A stretch of DNA of 5,529 bases, taken from positions 1 to 5,529 of the forward strand of contig CALBPW010000466.1 of assembly GCA_937899145.1 (NCBI GenBank), in the 5' to 3' direction. Position 1 is the stretch's first letter, and every line of letters starts with the position of its first letter. Below, in pieces: positions 1-5,529 of this stretch. The DNA comes from an uncultured Bacteroidota bacterium. Its GTDB lineage: Bacteria > Bacteroidota > Bacteroidia > Bacteroidales > SZUA-534. Made by a program: the position numbers and the translations under genes. The notes beneath the pieces are model-generated. The model was not told the DNA's origin. It worked only from the letters and a program-made list of their open reading frames with translations, and did no database searches.

Positions 1-437
1 AAGCCGATTTTGAACGCGACCGTAATGCTGCACGCATTGCGGGTGAACGCGACGAAGACCGCTTACTTGCTGAATATTTAAAAGATAATAATATTACAAC
101 TGAGCCTGCAATGAGTGGGCTTTACTATATTGAAACGCTGAAAGGAAAGGGTGCTATGCCAACTCCGGGGAAAAATGTAACAATTCATTATGAGGGCTAT
201 TTTCTTAATGGTCAGGTGTTTGACTCATCGTATGGGCGAAATGAGCCGCTAACCTTCCGATTGGGTGCAATGCAGGTTATTCAAGGTCTTGAGGAGGGTG
301 TGGCAATGATGTGTAAAGGTGGGCGTGCAACGCTGATAATCCCATCAGCATTGGCTTATGGCGACCGGCAAGTTGGTCCAATTCCGCCTTTTGCAACACT
401 TGTTTTCGATGTCGAACTTATTGATTTTGAGCATTAA
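1..437 (+). CDS. FKBP-type peptidyl-prolyl cis-trans isomerase, 5' end missing
   Basis: The reading frame whose first full codon is at position 3 is open from the left edge to the TAA at 435-437, so the ATG at 111 is internal and the real start is outside the window. Of the 144 visible residues, about 1-37 form a charged segment rich in Arg, Glu and Asp, likely a helix or linker. Residues 38-144 are one FKBP fold. Ligand-pocket residues can be matched to human FKBP12: Tyr63 in HYEG, Phe73-Asp74 in VFDSS, Phe85, Val92-Ile93 in VIQGLEEG, Tyr119 in LAYGDR, Ile127 in GPIPP and Phe135 near the end. The pocket Trp of FKBP12 is Leu96 here, a change seen in many bacterial members. The family catalyses cis-trans isomerisation of Xaa-Pro bonds and assists folding. 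In Bacteroidota such proteins are often exported or lipoproteins, but the N-terminus that would show this is absent. It is convergent with the nuclease gene. The family call is firm; location and substrate are unknown. Confidence 0.93.
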   Translation, partial: ADFERDRNAARIAGERDEDRLLAEYLKDNNITTEPAMSGLYYIETLKGKGAMPTPGKNVTIHYEGYFLNGQVFDSSYGRNEPLTFRLGAMQVIQGLEEGVAMMCKGGRATLIIPSALAYGDRQVGPIPPFATLVFDVELIDFEH

Positions 438-458
438 TCGTTTGCCGCATCATTCGTT

Positions 459-1766
459 TTAATTAACAGCAAAACGTTGTTTTTGCGATGTTATACCATT
501 GTTGATTTCTAAGATGTAAATTCCTTGCTTTAAATCACTTATATCAATATAATCTGAACAGTTGGTTTTTTGGCAAAGATTACCTAAAATGTCAAAAATT
601 TGTACTGAGTAGCATTTTGTGTTGATTATGAACAATTTATTGCCATTAATTATTATTTGTGGCTTTTGTTCAGTTTGTTCAGTAGATAATGTGAAATTTT
701 CGACTTCGATGTAAAATTCTTGATTTGCAGAATGTTGCGAGTCAGATGAAACAGTAATTGATACTACGTAGCTACCTTTAGCATCTGAATCTGGAATGCC
801 CGCAAGTAGCGCCGTGCCATTGCCGTAGTCGGTCAGTTCCAACCAGCTTGGTGCTTGTTGTAGTGAGTAGGTAAGTTGCGAACTGTCAATTATATAAGCC
901 GAAATGTCGTATTGGTATGGCAACCCAACGCGGGCATCGGTAATTGGATGCGATGTGAACATTGGCGAGTTTGAGCCTTCTCCCCAAATTAAATTGGCAT
1001 ATTCCGGGTGGTCGATAAACGGATTGCGATTTTTTTGATACTTGAAAATCACATTGTTACGATTCATTTCGAACTCGTCAACCGGGTCAGTCAAATTCCA
1101 AACTAACAAATCGGATAATTTTGCGAAAAGCGGAGCCGTTGAATTGTTGCTTGAAGGCAGATAATCAATAAGTTCGAGGTCGGGCTCGCCATTTTCGCCT
1201 TCGTAGCGCGTTGCCATATAAAAAATCATTCGAGCTACATCGCCTTGAACTTCGGCGCGTGGTTTCCAAGTCCATTCCGTAGAGCCTTTGTAGCAGCCGG
1301 TTGCTGTGCCATTGTAATAAACGGGAGTTGTGCATTCGGCAAACCATCGGCTACTGCGTTCTGAATTGACTTCAACTGCGCATGGCCGCAAGTGATGAGC
1401 GTCGGTGCCAGCTCCCAAATCGGTTCCAAAATTCCCATGAATTTTTGCCCACACGTGTTCGCGTGTCCAACCTTTACCATTGTTGTATTCCTGAGCCGCA
1501 TCAACGCTTAACCCTGTGTAAATCAGGATAACATTGTTTGGATTGTTTGGGTCGCGGTCGGTTTCTTTCAGAATGTCCCAAACATCAACGCTCGATGATG
1601 ATGTGTAGGGATATTGCACATGTTCTTTAATTATATTGTACAAAGCTGATTTTAGTTCGGCTCCCTTTTTGCCATCGGCGGTGTTGTAGTATCCGTCGGG
1701 TGCTTGTGCTGATACATAACTGATAATCAGTGATATAAATAACAATAGCGGAATTTTTATTTTCAT
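459..1766 (-). CDS. Secreted endonuclease I family nuclease with Ig-like domain and T9SS type A sorting tail
   Basis: This 435-residue protein starts with a signal peptide (about residues 1-20, hydrophobic LLLFISLIIS, likely cut after VSA). An endonuclease I domain (EndA/Vvn type, beta-beta-alpha-metal fold) covers roughly 24-262. WTREHVWA at 100-107 supplies the Glu103-His104 pair matching the metal ligand and general base of Vvn. TDAHHLRP at 121-128 and EVNSER at 132-137 contain the expected further His and the metal-binding Asn134. The block NRNPFIDHPEYANLIW (246-261) is typical of Bacteroidota members. Residues about 268-357 look like a putative Ig-like (cadherin-like) module, and about 371-435 fit a T9SS type A C-terminal domain (VQIFDILGN, then DLKQGIYILEI). 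By family it should cut DNA and perhaps RNA non-specifically, using Mg2+, outside the cell or at its surface, for nucleic acid scavenging or matrix turnover. The ATG directly precedes the signal peptide. It lies 68 bases after batE; that gap shows no convincing promoter. Confidence 0.93.
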   Translation of the reverse strand: MKIKIPLLLFISLIISYVSAQAPDGYYNTADGKKGAELKSALYNIIKEHVQYPYTSSSSVDVWDILKETDRDPNNPNNVILIYTGLSVDAAQEYNNGKGWTREHVWAKIHGNFGTDLGAGTDAHHLRPCAVEVNSERSSRWFAECTTPVYYNGTATGCYKGSTEWTWKPRAEVQGDVARMIFYMATRYEGENGEPDLELIDYLPSSNNSTAPLFAKLSDLLVWNLTDPVDEFEMNRNNVIFKYQKNRNPFIDHPEYANLIWGEGSNSPMFTSHPITDARVGLPYQYDISAYIIDSSQLTYSLQQAPSWLELTDYGNGTALLAGIPDSDAKGSYVVSITVSSDSQHSANQEFYIEVENFTLSTEQTEQKPQIIINGNKLFIINTKCYSVQIFDILGNLCQKTNCSDYIDISDLKQGIYILEINNGITSQKQRFAVN

Positions 1767-1834
1767 CGTTTTCTGAAAAAATTGACATCATTTTAAACGA
1801 CAAAATTCGAAAAAAGGTTTTGGTTTGTGTATCT

Positions 1835-2596
1835 CTAAATAACAACAAAATCCGCAGTTTTCACCCAGCCTTTGTTTCCGTCAGAAAGTTTAATCTCGCT
1901 CCAATCGCCATTTTGGTTTGTAACCTTGATTTTCAGCCCTTCGTGGATTAGAAATAATTCGGTTCCCATGGCATCGGGCGAGCTTTTTACAATCACCGAT
2001 GGCGTTACAACTATGGCTTCGGGCTCGTTGAGGATGGCTTTTTTCTGCTTGTCAGAAAAACTGAACGAAAATCCGGCTTCAACTATTAGTAAAATGCCAA
2101 TCCAAAATGTGAATTTTCGTATTAAAGGCTTGTCGCTCAAGAAGAAAAGCAATATTAGAATTAGTCCGATAACAAATGATGTTATGCTGATTATTGCCCA
2201 TTGGTTTGATGTGAAAACGCGTACAAGCGATTGTCCCCAACTTTTCAGAAAAAATTCCGGCAACACCTCAATCTTGTCAACTACGTGAGTATTAGCAAGT
2301 TGAAGATTAAATATAATGTCTTCGTCGGTCGAATTTAATTTTAGTGCGCGTTCGTAGTTGGCAATGGCATACGGAAATTTGTTCGATTTGTAATAGGCGT
2401 TTCCAAGATTATAGTAAAGTTCAGCCGATTCGTACCCTTCGGCTAAAACCGACTCGTAAAGGTCGATAGCTTGCTCGTATTTTGATGATTGATAGCATTG
2501 TGCGGCGGTGTCGAGTATAGCATTTAAATTGTTGGCTTGCAAATTAAATGATAGTGTTGCCGCAATTATGATAAATATATATTTCAAATTTTTCAT
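1835..2596 (-). CDS. batE: BatE: TPR and SH3-like membrane protein of the Bat system
   Basis: This 253-residue envelope protein has the full BatE architecture. Residues 1-21 are a signal peptide (IFIIIAATLSFNLQA). Two TPR units follow at about 27-55 and 57-90, the second with the clear pattern AELYYNLGNAYYKSNKFPYAI. Membrane helices lie at about 132-153 and 162-180, joined by a short loop with Lys156, Arg160 and Lys161. By the positive-inside rule the loop is cytoplasmic, which puts the TPRs and the C-terminal domain in the periplasm. Residues 193-253 form a bacterial SH3-like domain (VIVKSSPDAMGTELFLIHEG, later DWSEIKLSDG and GWV), a fold often found in peptidoglycan-binding or protein-binding envelope proteins. 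The gene starts 11 bases after the batD stop, so the two are very likely co-transcribed. Bat proteins were linked to aerotolerance in Bacteroides fragilis; the molecular role of BatE is not established. The family call rests on architecture plus gene order. Confidence 0.92.
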   Translation of the reverse strand: MKNLKYIFIIIAATLSFNLQANNLNAILDTAAQCYQSSKYEQAIDLYESVLAEGYESAELYYNLGNAYYKSNKFPYAIANYERALKLNSTDEDIIFNLQLANTHVVDKIEVLPEFFLKSWGQSLVRVFTSNQWAIISITSFVIGLILILLFFLSDKPLIRKFTFWIGILLIVEAGFSFSFSDKQKKAILNEPEAIVVTPSVIVKSSPDAMGTELFLIHEGLKIKVTNQNGDWSEIKLSDGNKGWVKTADFVVI

Positions 2597-2607
2597 TTCT
2601 TCAGATT

Positions 2608-4476
2608 TTATTTAACCTTTTGGTCGAGTTTTGAAATTGTTTTGTCGGCTTTGCGGAAAATTTCGTCCATGCCTCCCGAAACTGCCGAAGGGGCGTATCG
2701 TGCAAACTCACAAGAATTTAGTAAATCTATAAGCTCTGTAATTAGTTCATTATTAACCGAATGTTCCGACAGAATGTCGCTCACATTGTCTTTTGACAGG
2801 TTGGCAACCGGAATCGAAAGTTTATCGCTCAAATATCCCCAAATGGCTTTCAAAAGTTCGTCGTAGAATTGGGCTTCCTGGCCTTGTTTCATGTGTTTGG
2901 CAGCCACGCGCAGCCGTTTTTTCGACACTTTATTTGCTTTTCGGTTTTTAACGGCGGCTTGGTTGGCGTTTTGTCTTATTTGTGCCAATCGGAATATTAT
3001 TATCGCTATAAATAGCAGTAAAGGAATAAGATAGCAATAATAGAACAATGCTGACCCAAATAGCAATTCTTGTTTCCGCTCGAGTTTTGTGGTTGGTTTT
3101 ATGTAGCGGATGTCTTTTCCGATAAACTTAACGTCCTCTTTTGTAAGTGCCTGAACCACACCCGAATTGGCTTCGGCGTCGTTTTCACCTTTCTCTACAC
3201 TAATGTTAAACTCGTTGGTTTTTAGCGTTTTATAAGTTTTGGTTTTTGTGTCGAAGTAGCTGAATGTTATTGGCGCGATGCGATAGTTGCCTGCGTAGCG
3301 CGGAATAAATAGGTAGTCGAAGGTGACGCTGCCCGACATTCCGCTTTCCGATGTCTTGATGTTTTGGGTTGTTTTGGGGTCGTAAACATCGATGTCGGGC
3401 GGAAAATCGATTTTTAAATTGTTGATAAACTTAAGGTTACCACTTCCGCTTATTTTAACTTTTAATGTTACCGCCTCGTTGGCTTTTACTGAATTTTTAT
3501 CGACTGATGCGTTGAGGGTGAAATTGCCAATGCCGCCCGAAAAATCGGCTGGCTTGCCGGCTGGCAATCCTTCGACATTGATTTTCACTGGTTTGCTGAT
3601 GAGTTTGTTTTGCACTGTGCGATACGAGCCACCAAAAAAGTCGTCGAACGGGTTGTTGCTGCGGACACGCGTGCGAGTGAGAATGGTTATTTCCATTGGG
3701 TCGATGGTGAGTTCGCCCGAGCGTTGTGGCATCAGCAGCACTTTTTTCAGCAATCCGGTTGTGTATATCTGCCCGTTGACGTTTTCGCGCTGGAGTGTAA
3801 CTTGCTGCGGAGCTTCGAGGTCGCTGCTCCAAAAGCCAGTGAATGGCGGGAACTTCACATCTTCAAAGCCTGCAACATCTTTTTTGGTGTACAATTTGAT
3901 GGTTGCAACCAAATATTGACCTTGGTAAAGACTCTTTTTGTCGGTTGTTATGGCGACAAAAAGGTCGTCGCCGCTAAGGTCGGAATTTATGGTTGTGGTT
4001 TGTGTATTAGACTGATTATTAGTTTGTTGCTGCTGCTGACTTGATGCCGTATTCTGACTCGAGCCTGCAACAACTTCAATTGTTATTGGTGCCGATTGAT
4101 AAGTTTTTCCGCCCGATTTTACTGTGGCTGCCGGTATTGTAAATGTGCCGGCTTTTGTTGCTAAAAGTATGTATGTGAATGTGTTAGATGTATTTTGCGA
4201 CATTTTGCCGTTCACCCATTGTATGCTGCTGCTGCTTGATGTGTTTGGACCTGAAAGAACTTGAAAATCAGCAAAATCCGGCTCGCTAAAATTGCTGCCT
4301 TTTGCATTTAGTGTGAATTGCAATCGGAATTGCTCGCCAACCTCAACGGCGCGTGGCGCATTGGCTGTAAAAGTTACATCGTCGGCAAAAGCCGGAATGC
4401 CGAAAACCGACAGTAAAAGTGTCAGTATTACTATCTGTTTCAGTTTTAAGACTTTATGTAGATTTATTGATTTCAT
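2608..4476 (-). CDS. batD: BatD: large periplasmic, single-pass protein of the Bat system
   Basis: This 622-residue protein has the BatD (oxygen tolerance) family layout. A signal peptide spans about 1-31 (VILTLLLSVFGIPAFA). A first beta-rich domain of about 32-136 starts with the family-like VTFTANAPRAVEVGEQF. A Gln/Ser/Thr/Asn linker covers about 137-168. Further beta-sandwich domains run from about 170 to 430 and include SNNPFDDFFGG at 273-283, a segment I associate with this family. One membrane helix lies at about 474-497 (ALFYYCYLIPLLLFIAIIIF). It is followed by a strongly basic stretch (KNRKANKVSKKRLR, 510-523) and a helical cytoplasmic tail to 622, so the large domain is periplasmic. 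The role is probably to scaffold or partner the VWA proteins BatA/BatB in the envelope; this is inference from conserved co-occurrence, since no enzyme activity is known. An alternative upstream ATG at 4494-4496 is out of frame, so the start at 4476 is preferred. It is separated from batC by 128 bases and is 11 bases from batE. Confidence 0.93.
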   Translation of the reverse strand: MKSINLHKVLKLKQIVILTLLLSVFGIPAFADDVTFTANAPRAVEVGEQFRLQFTLNAKGSNFSEPDFADFQVLSGPNTSSSSSIQWVNGKMSQNTSNTFTYILLATKAGTFTIPAATVKSGGKTYQSAPITIEVVAGSSQNTASSQQQQQTNNQSNTQTTTINSDLSGDDLFVAITTDKKSLYQGQYLVATIKLYTKKDVAGFEDVKFPPFTGFWSSDLEAPQQVTLQRENVNGQIYTTGLLKKVLLMPQRSGELTIDPMEITILTRTRVRSNNPFDDFFGGSYRTVQNKLISKPVKINVEGLPAGKPADFSGGIGNFTLNASVDKNSVKANEAVTLKVKISGSGNLKFINNLKIDFPPDIDVYDPKTTQNIKTSESGMSGSVTFDYLFIPRYAGNYRIAPITFSYFDTKTKTYKTLKTNEFNISVEKGENDAEANSGVVQALTKEDVKFIGKDIRYIKPTTKLERKQELLFGSALFYYCYLIPLLLFIAIIIFRLAQIRQNANQAAVKNRKANKVSKKRLRVAAKHMKQGQEAQFYDELLKAIWGYLSDKLSIPVANLSKDNVSDILSEHSVNNELITELIDLLNSCEFARYAPSAVSGGMDEIFRKADKTISKLDQKVK

Positions 4477-4496
4477 TTTCTATTGTTTTTGCTCAT
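4473..4496 (-). other. Seven-codon leader ORF overlapping the batD start
   Basis: On the minus strand an ATG at 4496-4494 opens a frame coding for MSKNNRK. It ends in TGA at 4475-4473, which overlaps the batD ATG in an ATGA arrangement. If transcription starts just after the proximal -7 element, this would be the first ATG of the message. It could couple translation to batD, which has no Shine-Dalgarno site. The ORF is short enough to be chance, and no product function is implied. Confidence 0.25.
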
Positions 4497-4510
4497 TTTT
4501 TTCAAAGTTG

Positions 4511-4518
4511 CAAAAGTA
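4511..4518 (-). promoter_or_regulatory. Candidate Bacteroidota -7 promoter element upstream of batD (proximal)
   Basis: The minus strand reads TACTTTTG, an exact match to the TAnnTTTG element recognised by the primary sigma factor of Bacteroidota. It is followed by CA, as in many known promoters of this phylum. It lies 35 bases upstream of the batD ATG, so transcription would begin about 7 bases after the box and give a short leader of roughly 30 bases. No TTG is found at the usual -33 distance (a TCG lies about 20 bases upstream), so the promoter is supported by only one element. Confidence 0.45.
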
Positions 4519-4565
4519 GTTATAAATGTTCAGAAGTTCGATAGTTATTAGTTAGCTGTTTGTTT

Positions 4566-4592
4566 CAAAAGTAATAATAACATTGTTGTCAA
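4566..4592 (-). promoter_or_regulatory. Candidate promoter (TTG plus TAnnTTTG) after the batC stop, distal to batD
   Basis: The minus strand carries TTG at 4590-4592 and, 16 bases further on, TACTTTTG at 4566-4573, again an exact TAnnTTTG match. The spacing is slightly below the 17-23 bases usually reported for this promoter class in Bacteroidota. It lies in the 128-base gap between batC and batD, just after the batC stop, and would give a leader of about 80 bases before batD. It could drive batD-batE separately from batC. Confidence 0.4.
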
Positions 4593-4598
4593 GCACTG

Positions 4599-4613
4599 AA
4601 TTGGTTACCAATC
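4599..4613 (-). other. Small inverted repeat around the batC stop codon
   Basis: The minus strand has ATTGG, the stop codon TAA as a three-base loop, then CCAAT, extendable by one G-U pair. It could form a small hairpin in the mRNA at the very end of batC. No run of U follows in the batC direction, so it is not a standard intrinsic terminator. It may be chance, a weak pause site or a 3'-end stabilising structure. Confidence 0.25.
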
Positions 4614-5402
4614 TTTTTGTGTTCTGCGGCGTTGCGGCTGTGCTTTTTGTTTTTGCACTTTGTCCTGAACGTCTTTTTCGTCGTTTTCTAAAGCCTCCAA
4701 AATGCGCATTGCGTCTTCTTTCGACATTTGTTGCTCGTTTTGTTCTTGTGGTTGAGGCTGTTGCTGCTCTTGCTGCTGATTGTCTTGTTGCTGGTCCTGA
4801 TTTTGCTGTTGTTGGTTATCTTGCTGATTGTCTTGCTGTTGGTTTTGCTGTTGCTGGTTGTCTTGATTTTGTTGGTCTTGTTGCTGGTCTTGTTTGTTTT
4901 GGTCTTGATTCTGTTGCTGTTCGTTTTGCTGCTGGCGCATTTTGTCTTGTGCCCAAGCTAAATTATACTTGGTTTCCAAGTCGTTAGGATTGTTGCGCAA
5001 AGCGTCTTTATAAGCCTCAATTGCTCCTTGCAGATTGTTGCCTTGCAGCAGGCAATTTCCTAAATTATGATAAGCAGCCGCACGTTTTGTTTTGTCAACA
5101 TCGGTGCGCGAGCTGAGGGCTTGATATTGTCGTGTGGCCTCGTCGATGCGATTTTGTTTAGCGAGTGCATTCGCCAGATTGTAGTTGGCATCCCAATTGT
5201 TGGGGTCTTTTTCTAACGCTTGGCGATATTTAGCTTCAGCCTCTTGTAATTTCACAGAATCGACAGCTGACGAATCGGCAAAAGCATTATTGTAAAGTTT
5301 ATTGCCTTGACGAATGTACTTGCGTTCGGCTTGTGCGTGTGCCAATATTGGCGATAATGTCAAAATTAGTAAAATTGATAATGATAAATTCTTGATATTC
5401 AT
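4605..5402 (-). CDS. batC: BatC: periplasmic TPR protein with Gln-rich C-terminal region
   Basis: This 265-residue protein has a signal peptide at about 1-23 (LLILTLSPILAHA), so it is probably periplasmic. TPR units follow at about 53-98 (EAEAKYRQALEKDPNNWDAN) and 107-150 (AAAYHNLGNCLLQGNNLQGA), each with the usual Tyr/Leu/Ala spacing, for protein-protein contacts. Residues 157-225 are an extreme low-complexity segment made almost only of Gln, Asn, Asp and Glu, about 43 of 69 being Gln. A charged helical cap at 226-265 (MSKEDAMRILEALENDEKDV) ends in basic residues and KDW. TPR plus a Q/N-rich stretch plus a short conserved tail is the usual BatC form in Bacteroidota. It would act with BatD and BatE as an accessory part of the Bat complex; its mechanism is unknown. 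The ATG at 5402 directly precedes the signal peptide. An upstream open frame stops only 4 bases earlier, which fits an operon running in from the right edge. Confidence 0.92.
   Translation of the reverse strand: MNIKNLSLSILLILTLSPILAHAQAERKYIRQGNKLYNNAFADSSAVDSVKLQEAEAKYRQALEKDPNNWDANYNLANALAKQNRIDEATRQYQALSSRTDVDKTKRAAAYHNLGNCLLQGNNLQGAIEAYKDALRNNPNDLETKYNLAWAQDKMRQQQNEQQQNQDQNKQDQQQDQQNQDNQQQQNQQQDNQQDNQQQQNQDQQQDNQQQEQQQPQPQEQNEQQMSKEDAMRILEALENDEKDVQDKVQKQKAQPQRRRTQKDW
4728..4934 (-). repeat. Low-complexity CAA/CAG/AAC/GAC tract encoding the BatC Gln-rich segment
   Basis: About 207 bases encode BatC residues 157-225. The minus strand is built from irregularly mixed CAA and CAG with AAC, AAT, GAT, GAC and GAA codons. 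The plus strand is correspondingly T/G-rich with repeated TTG, CTG and TTGCTG units. The mixed synonymous codons show that it is not one recent pure trinucleotide expansion. It stays in frame and is followed by a conserved-looking C-terminal cap, so it is part of the functional protein. The length is likely to vary between strains. Confidence 0.85.
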
Positions 5403-5406
5403 ATCA

Positions 5407-5529
5407 TTATTTGTTTTTAAGTGTCAATGTTGAGTTATCGAAAAAGTTGATTGAGCTGAGTTTTCTATTTTTTCGGTTCATTATGAAAACTTCGTCAGCA
5501 GTCTCCTCGTACCCTGCACATTGTTGCAC
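5407..5529 (-). CDS. Possible C-terminal end of an upstream gene (BatB?), uncertain
   Basis: On the minus strand one frame is open from the window edge for 40 codons and ends in TAA at 5407-5409, 4 bases before the batC ATG. In most Bacteroidota batB is the gene directly upstream of batC. The last 27 or so residues begin VFIMNRKNRKLSSINFF, a basic tail of the type I recall after the last membrane helix of BatB. Against this, the preceding 13 residues (VQQCAGYEETADE) are polar, where BatB should have a hydrophobic helix. An open run of 40 codons is not by itself strong evidence. The alternatives are non-coding leader DNA, a different gene, or a sequence junction near position 5490. I list it because the position and the tail fit, with low confidence. 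Confidence 0.35.
   Translation of the reverse strand: MQQCAGYEETADEVFIMNRKNRKLSSINFFDNSTLTLKNK

Noticed and set aside
111..113. ATG at 111 as the start of a short stand-alone 108-residue FKBP
   Set aside because: The same frame is open back to the window edge with a protein-like charged segment, and 111 falls in the linker just before the FKBP fold, so it is an internal Met.
469..486. GCAAAA-cgttgt-TTTTGC inverted repeat as a terminator for the FKBP gene
   Set aside because: The stem is six mostly A-T pairs, lies inside the nuclease coding sequence and is not followed by a T-run.
1165..1504. Two further minus-strand open frames inside the nuclease gene
   Set aside because: They lie in other frames of the nuclease catalytic domain, and the in-frame nuclease motifs explain the region.
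1801..1808. Minus-strand GAATTTTG as a -7 promoter element for the nuclease gene
   Set aside because: It mismatches the TAnnTTTG consensus at its first base and has no TTG at a suitable upstream distance.
1872..2288. Plus-strand open frame of 138 codons inside batE
   Set aside because: It is antisense to the BatE membrane and SH3-like regions and has no recognisable family.
3392..3919. Plus-strand open frame of 175 codons inside batD
   Set aside because: It is fully antisense to a well-supported BatD region, with no recognisable domain.
4728..4961. Plus-strand 77-residue frame composed mostly of Leu and Val, resembling a membrane peptide
   Set aside because: It is the antisense reading of the BatC Gln-rich tract: CAA/CAG read backward become TTG/CTG, so the hydrophobicity follows from the repeat.
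5483..5529. Plus-strand ATG opening a frame (MKTSSAVSSYPAHCC) off the right edge, as a gene divergent from batC
   Set aside because: Only 15 residues are visible with no recognisable family and no promoter element before it. A minus-strand batB is expected here, though this cannot be excluded.

Overview
The window reads as Bacteroidota chromosomal DNA, probably Bacteroidales or a close relative. Evidence: it is AT-rich; it carries the Bacteroides-aerotolerance (bat) gene order; a secreted nuclease ends in a type IX secretion (T9SS) sorting domain; Shine-Dalgarno sites are absent or poor; and the batC-batD gap holds two exact copies of the Bacteroidota -7 promoter element TAnnTTTG.

Layout, left to right. 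Positions 1-437 (+) hold the C-terminal part of an FKBP-type peptidyl-prolyl isomerase whose start lies off the left edge. It converges, with a 21-base gap, on a minus-strand gene (459-1766) for a secreted endonuclease I family nuclease with an Ig-like module and a T9SS tail. All genes to the right are on the minus strand and are transcribed right to left: batC (4605-5402), batD (2608-4476) and batE (1835-2596). At the far right (5407-5529) a frame stays open from the window edge and stops 4 bases before batC. Its last residues resemble a BatB C-terminus, but the residues before them do not, so its identity is left open.

How the genes may work together: BatC (periplasmic, TPR plus a long Gln-rich segment), BatD (large periplasmic region, one membrane helix, cytoplasmic tail) and BatE (periplasmic TPR, two membrane helices, SH3-like domain) are the accessory half of the Bat system. 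The von Willebrand factor A proteins BatA and BatB and a MoxR ATPase normally lie upstream; here they would be off the right edge. The system sits in the cell envelope and has been linked to aerotolerance and stress, but its biochemical role is not settled. The nuclease lies 68 bases downstream of batE on the same strand and could receive read-through, with no evident functional link. The FKBP gene is a separate transcription unit.

I found no RNA genes, mobile elements, CRISPR arrays or attachment sites. The main content is a known conserved system rather than a new one. The points most worth checking are the promoter and leader signals in the batC-batD gap and the odd right edge.
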